A DNA stretch of 64,000 nt from Timema cristinae (Eukaryota; Arthropoda; Insecta; Phasmatodea; Timematidae). Position 1 is the stretch's first letter. Every line of letters starts with the position of its first letter. The DNA lies in assembly GCA_039000515.1 (NCBI GenBank), contig JBCFYV010000012.1, positions 9,049,486 to 9,113,485 of the forward strand. The letters are read 5' to 3'. Shown in pieces: positions 59,242-64,000 of this stretch. The notes beneath the pieces are model-generated. The model ran no database searches. It was not told where the DNA came from and worked only from the letters and a program-made list of their open reading frames with translations. Made by a program: the position numbers and the translations under genes.

Positions 59242-59930
59242 AAGGTGCGGTCACATAGCTACTAATACACAGTAAAAATTACTGATTTGCGATTGAAATT
59301 TTAGATAAACCAATAATGATATATTTTTTATTATTTTATTATGACTGTATGGACACTTTTCTAAATTGCTATTGAATTATATAATTAATTTTTTATGCGT
59401 GTAGTTTTAAAATTAATCCAAAAAACGCATTTTTGAAAATTGTTGGATTTAAAAAAAAACATACCATCTTAAGTTTTGTGTGTGTAATTTAGAAATATAA
59501 TATTTTTAATCACGTAAACCTATTCCCTCGGCTAGAACTCGGTCATTAGTTACATAAATGTAGGTTTATTACAAGATAGGGGTGGAAACCCAGCCTTGAA
59601 ACCTGTCAAGAGAACCGGATAAAACATTTTAAATGTATTTTTTTCTGAGTTTAAAAAAAATCTTTACACACTAGAAAGTGAACTTGCATCAATATTATTT
59701 CATAAAATATATCATTTAATTTTTTAATGGGGATTTTTAACGTGCAATTTATGAAAACAAGGATTATATCCGCACATGACTTACAAACTAACTTTTAGCT
59801 ATGACATACATAACAGTTTACTAAAGTTAAATTAACGAATCTACCTGGTATCGGAACCGGGACCCTTAGCATAGTAAGTACAAGTGCTATCGACATAGCT
59901 AAAGTGTCGGTTAAAATATAAAGAGAAATG
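59242..59930 (-). mobile_element. Long tRNA-headed dispersed repeat, family D, copy 2
   Basis: Nearly the whole length aligns by eye with 12119-12905 in the same orientation; shared blocks include ACACTTTTCTAAATTGCTAT and CATCAATATTATTTCATAAA. The inverted head reads GGTATCGGAACCGGGACCC. It lacks one internal segment present in copy 1. Confidence 0.7.
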
Positions 59931-61439
59931 TATTACGTTAAATATTATAAACCACTTTAAATAAATGTTAAAAATTAATATAACGATAAAGCAAATCTGT
60001 GGTAAAATAATATTCAATACCAAAACTGGATTAAATTGGAATATTGCGCAAGTTGACGCGTCTTATGATGACTCTCAACACACAAAGTATATAATTATTT
60101 ACCTTTATTTTGTATTGAAGATTGAATATTTTTCTAAAAAACACAATTAATTTTATGCTTCAATAGTAATTCACTTTTGGGGGTCAGCGTAGCCTTTCAA
60201 ATTGTTCGGAAACTACATGCTATCCGTCAAATATACTCGAGATGGAGTGGACACTCTAATAGGGCGTGAAACCTGTATATGTAGAGGACGTAAAATATTT
60301 TGAAGAGCCCAAATTTTTTACCTATTTCCTGTAAAATAACTATACGAATTCTGGTAGAATTCAACAATATTCATTGATAGTAAAAATATTGGTAGTTCCA
60401 GCAAAAACCTTCAAAATATGTTTGTTTTTTCCCCATTTGTCTCACAGCATTGTTTAATATTGTGAATTGCATAAGTTATGTTCAATAAATATAGTAAAAA
60501 TTTATGGACTAGGTGAATTTTATTTCACAAAAGTGAAAGAATATCAAACATTTAAGGAACAAATTGTACAAGATATTATGCTATATCCTTGGCAAGGATC
60601 CTCAGACTATTTGGGTACAGCCTGTCTCAACAACATCCGTCCTGAGCAAACTGGGTTCGTTTCGGAAAAAAGGAAGTGTAGACATCACACACCCAATTAC
60701 CTCAACTAAACCTGACTTGAATCAGCGCTAAATACAAGTCCCTTCAAAGCAACACATTACAAAATAAATTTTTATTTTTACGCCAAGGCAAGCTTTTAGA
60801 AATTTTAAATTTTAAAATTACTAAATGAATTCAACTTTAAATATTCAAATAACTAGATCGTAACACAACTCCCTCCCCCTTCTTTGGAATATGTTTTGAT
60901 CACAAAGTTCTCTCTCTCTCGCCATTTTCGATTTCTAATTTCACTAATTAACTTACTGTGACTAGTAATATTAAATTGACATTGAAAGTATTATTATGAT
61001 ATGATTGGGATCTATTTAGCCTCCTTTGATTAATATAATTATTATTATCTTCACATCCCCTAAAGAAAATACTGTTTACGTGTCGTATGTACAAAAAATG
61101 TATGGTAGTCGAAAGTTTAGAAAAAGATGATGATTTTTGGAAAATTGATATAAAATCAAAATAACTATATTTTATTAAAATTGCATATTTCCAGAGCCAA
61201 TAGATCCTAAGCACACTAGAGCAATGAAATTAAGAAATCCAGAATATATTTTGAATGCACAAAAGACTAAAACAAAGTAGCCAAAGATTTTGGAAACAAA
61301 GTAATTATATAGATTTGTATTCTTTATTTTAGAAACTGTGGCTAAAAATCATTATTGATTAAAAATTTATTATATTGTAATATATTGAAAAAATGTGTTT
61401 TATTCTAATGGCTACTAGATATTTATATGTTCGTGCAGT
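59931..61439. other. AT-rich gap
   Basis: A frame at 60467-60709 (with EYQTFKEQIVQDIMLYPWQG) is open for 80 codons, but lacks a recognisable domain or splice context; not called as a gene. Confidence 0.4.
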
Positions 61440-61790
61440 AAAAGTCACAACTCCAAATTGTTCATGGTATATGTTGGCTGTTTTATCCATGTTCCTCAGC
61501 TTGTTAGAACTAATTGCAGAGGCAACGGCACATCAAACAAGAGTTAGTAAGTTCTGACTCGATGTGGGACTTTCACAAATATGTCTGTTTTTTTGTCACA
61601 GAAATTAATTTATTCATTTGGAAGAACTGGACTCTAATGTATTCCACAACACGCTGTAGTCCATGAGCCAAACTTGTAAGATGGATATCAGGATAGAACA
61701 ACTGCAAAGCACTTGCGTTCATTAATATGCCGTGGTATCCAAATATAACACCAGGGCCTTCCCTACGTGAGCTCACCTAGGTCACACAAT
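61440..61790 (-). pseudogene. DUF659/hAT-like transposase fragment
   Basis: Minus-strand reading gives SALQLFYPDIHLTSLAHGLQ, RVVEYIRVQFFQMNKLISVT, KKQTYL-stop. After a frameshift comes VPLPLQLVLTS-stop-GTWIKQ. This matches the CLAHxLxRVxExIR and PLPPxPVLTRWGTWL blocks of DUF659-type proteins. It is only about 115 residues and broken. Confidence 0.75.
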
Positions 61791-63086
61791 TTCAATTCAT
61801 CATTCACGAATCTTACAACATGATACGTATGTTCCATCACTTCTCAGTAAATCAAGTATGGTTTGGAAATATCCTTATAATAATTCATTCACGACCTAAG
61901 TTTACCTGGATGATAGCTCGAAATGTTACTAGAAGTAATCCCTAATATATCACTACGCCAACAGCTGACATCTTTCACTTTGGATGACTGTAATGAAAAC
62001 GTATGGTATTATATTAGTGTGATAGTTAACCACAGTAATTTAGGCCAATATTATTTATATATTTATTTGAGGACGGACACAAAGTCTATTTATCGTTTTA
62101 TTGCACTTAAAAGAAATATTCACACCACTTTCACAAAAAACATAGCTTCATAATGGTCACTGACGAATTTAAACCATGTGGTTGAATATCTTAGATAATT
62201 TTTTATTTATAATTGTCATATTAAAATAATGCCTTATTTAATAAAAATGAACTTGAAGTCACTTCACGCTTTATTCAGTTAGTTGTTGTACCATATCCCT
62301 TAGGTTGGGTGACATATAATTTATTTTTAACTCTGAGAGGTATTTCCTTTTTTTTATGTTTTCTATGAGGTCCACGTAATCAACTTCCGCAGCTGGTGTG
62401 AGTTGCGAGATCTGAGTTTAGAATCTTCGATCTCAGATATTCACAACATAGAACTCCAATAATTCACTCCTATTGTCCCCTTTTATTGACCCTATTAGAT
62501 TTTGTTGTTTTTTGGACCTCCTGCTTTTCCTTAATTTAGTTAAGGATGGTTCATAATGACTTCCAGAATTTTGCATCTTTACAATTTTCCTACAGTAAAA
62601 CTATTAAAAATCTATTTTATTGTAGTGGCTACTAGATATTTCTATATAATTTTGGTATGTTCCTGTGATCTAGTGCAATAAGAAACAAACGCGTTATTCA
62701 ACTGCAACTAGAGTGTGCCTCTCCAAAATGTGTTCAAAAGTAACGCTTTCTAATAAAAGCTATGATAAAATGTGTATTTTTTACACAATGGGGGGAAGAC
62801 TTAACCCAAGTCCAAAGCTACAATAAAAACTTTTAAATCAGTCCGAGAAGTGTATAATATAAAAAAAACTTCTTCCATTGGTAGTTCAGGGGGTGGAGGA
62901 CAGCTACCCTGTAAAAAAAAATCTCTTTCCAACCAAATAGCCTCCCACATTAAAAAATTAAGGAATACCTACGTGCTTGGCTCACACCGATTTGTGAGTA
63001 GACCCTGAATATGCTATGTACTTTTATCAAATTATGAATATATGAATAGAGGCTATACCTTTATTTATACGCATTTATCTAGACTC
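61791..63086. other. AT-rich gap
   Basis: A short segment at about 62610 (GTGGCTACTAGATATTT) repeats one at about 61409, probably an old transposon scrap. Nothing else recognised. Confidence 0.4.
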
Positions 63087-63505
63087 TAGAATAATTGGTT
63101 CCCGAACTTGTTGAATGGCGTACCACCCAAACAATTTCCGTATTTGGAGTGCCACCAATATCGTGATGAGTATTTAATATTTAGGTAAATTTTAATGGCG
63201 CCCAGGAATATAATGACACAACACTATTTATAGATTAACAGTTTTTATTTATCATTATTTAGCATTTCTACTCAATCAATACGGATAATAGGGCACCGGT
63301 ATCAAAGAAATATAAATAAACACTTATATTTAACCCTCCAACAATGGTTTGAATCTATTTTCCTTTTGATTTGACTTGGTCGTAATATCATTTATGGTAT
63401 TTTATGAGACATTATCTTATTACAACTTGAATTTTCTTGTTTTGTTTGGCTTCTCACGGCGTACTAGCTGGAATAAGTATACCTATAACGGGTGGGGAAC
63501 CGCTA
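63087..63505. mobile_element. hAT-like non-autonomous element
   Basis: The left end ATTGGTTCCCGAAC and right end, inverted, AGTAGCGGTTCCCCACC match the common hAT terminus CAGTGGTTCCCAACC. GGCGTACCACC and (inverted) AGTACGCCGTGAG follow inside. CTAGAATA and CTAGATAA may be an eroded 8-bp duplication. Confidence 0.6.
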
Positions 63506-63810
63506 CTCTAGATAATTGAGCCGAATACTTAGAGCGTCCTCTTACTATGATAATTGTTTAATTCCCTTTGGGGGACTATTACTTATCATATTTTGATTAA
63601 TTTACAGCCTCTAGGTATAACGTGCATGAATAACTTTCCAATTAATTTAAAAAATCTAGAGAATCATTATAGTATATTATTAGTCACAATTTTCTCTAAA
63701 CAACATAGTAATAAGCAATAGGAATAAAATAATTATGTTTCCATTAAACGCAGATTTATAGTTGTTTCAATTTAGTGGAAAAATAGTTTTCTAAGTGGTT
63801 TATATTAAGT

Positions 63811-64000
63811 GACCTGGCGGTCTAGGGGTAAGGTGTCAGACTTCTATGCTGGCGGCCGGGGTTCAATCCTCGGTCCCGGCACAAATTTATCTGATTACCA
63901 AACCCTTCCTTCACCTCTGACAAGACATCTTGTGAATGTGGGGAATGCCAGGCCTCCACCGTGGTTCGGATTCCACGTTAAACTGTAGGTCCTTCATTTC
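63811..64000 (+). mobile_element. SINE family A, cut by the window end
   Basis: The head is well preserved: A box GGCGGTCTAGGGGTAAGGTG, B box GGGGTTCAATCCTCGG. The body runs to the window edge, so the tail is not seen. Confidence 0.88.

Noticed and set aside
59841..60150. Overlapping short frames near family D copy 2
   Set aside because: They cover the tRNA-like head and AT-rich flank on both strands and show no protein-like features.
60467..60709. 80-codon frame as a gene
   Set aside because: No recognisable domain, promoter or splice context, and such a length is expected by chance somewhere in 64 kb.

Overview
This is a 64 kb stretch of an AT-rich, intron-rich, transposon-dense animal genome, most likely an arthropod and probably an insect. 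The evidence is spliced protein-coding exons with GT/AG junctions, a TATA plus Inr core promoter, a eukaryotic tRNA-Ser with a Pol III terminator, tRNA-derived SINEs, R1-like and other LINE remnants, a Penelope-like element, several hAT elements and long minisatellites. The species cannot be named from the sequence.

Left third (3.4-22.4 kb, minus strand): a six-exon gene for an UNC93-like multi-pass membrane protein. I placed every coding junction by hand, and the reading phases match across all five introns. The only defect is a one-base shortfall in coding exon 1. The introns hold a large inverted-repeat element (about 4.1-10.1 kb) that has itself received a ZBED-type hAT (5.7-8.9 kb) and a small hAT MITE (4127-4981). 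They also hold a 41-bp minisatellite grown from transposase sequence, a 53-59-bp minisatellite (12.9-14.3 kb), a palindromic MITE (14510-14711), SINEs, and a possible LTR-like stretch (19.8-21.1 kb).

Centre (22.5-36 kb): a LINE fragment, a cluster of SINEs and a hAT remnant (23-25.4 kb), a 62-bp satellite of about 34 copies (25.9-28.0 kb), decayed low-complexity repeats (29-30 kb), a palindrome (30.9-31.0 kb), a 58-bp minisatellite (31.1-31.9 kb), and a degenerate Penelope-like element with a hammerhead-like core after its coding region (32.2-33.7 kb).

Right part (36-64 kb, plus strand): a small unrecognised gene starts at 36.2 kb with a TATA box, an Inr and three phase-1 exons. Two clusters of one dispersed motif (35.4-35.7 and 37.5-38.1 kb) flank it. 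A possible distal terminal exon with AATAAA lies at 58.7-59.0 kb. Between these lie LINE and hAT wreckage, an intact tRNA-Ser(UGA) gene (45493-45574), and a 6 kb decayed R1-like LINE (48.3-54.3 kb). A pogo-like MITE, a second copy of a long tRNA-headed repeat (59.2-59.9 kb), a DUF659/hAT fragment and a further SINE complete the window.

Only the UNC93-like gene, the tRNA gene and probably the 36.2 kb gene look like host genes. Most of the rest is mobile DNA. The most distinctive points are the UNC93-like frameshift, the unknown gene, SINE families with different tRNA heads but one 3' tail, and the nested inverted-repeat element.
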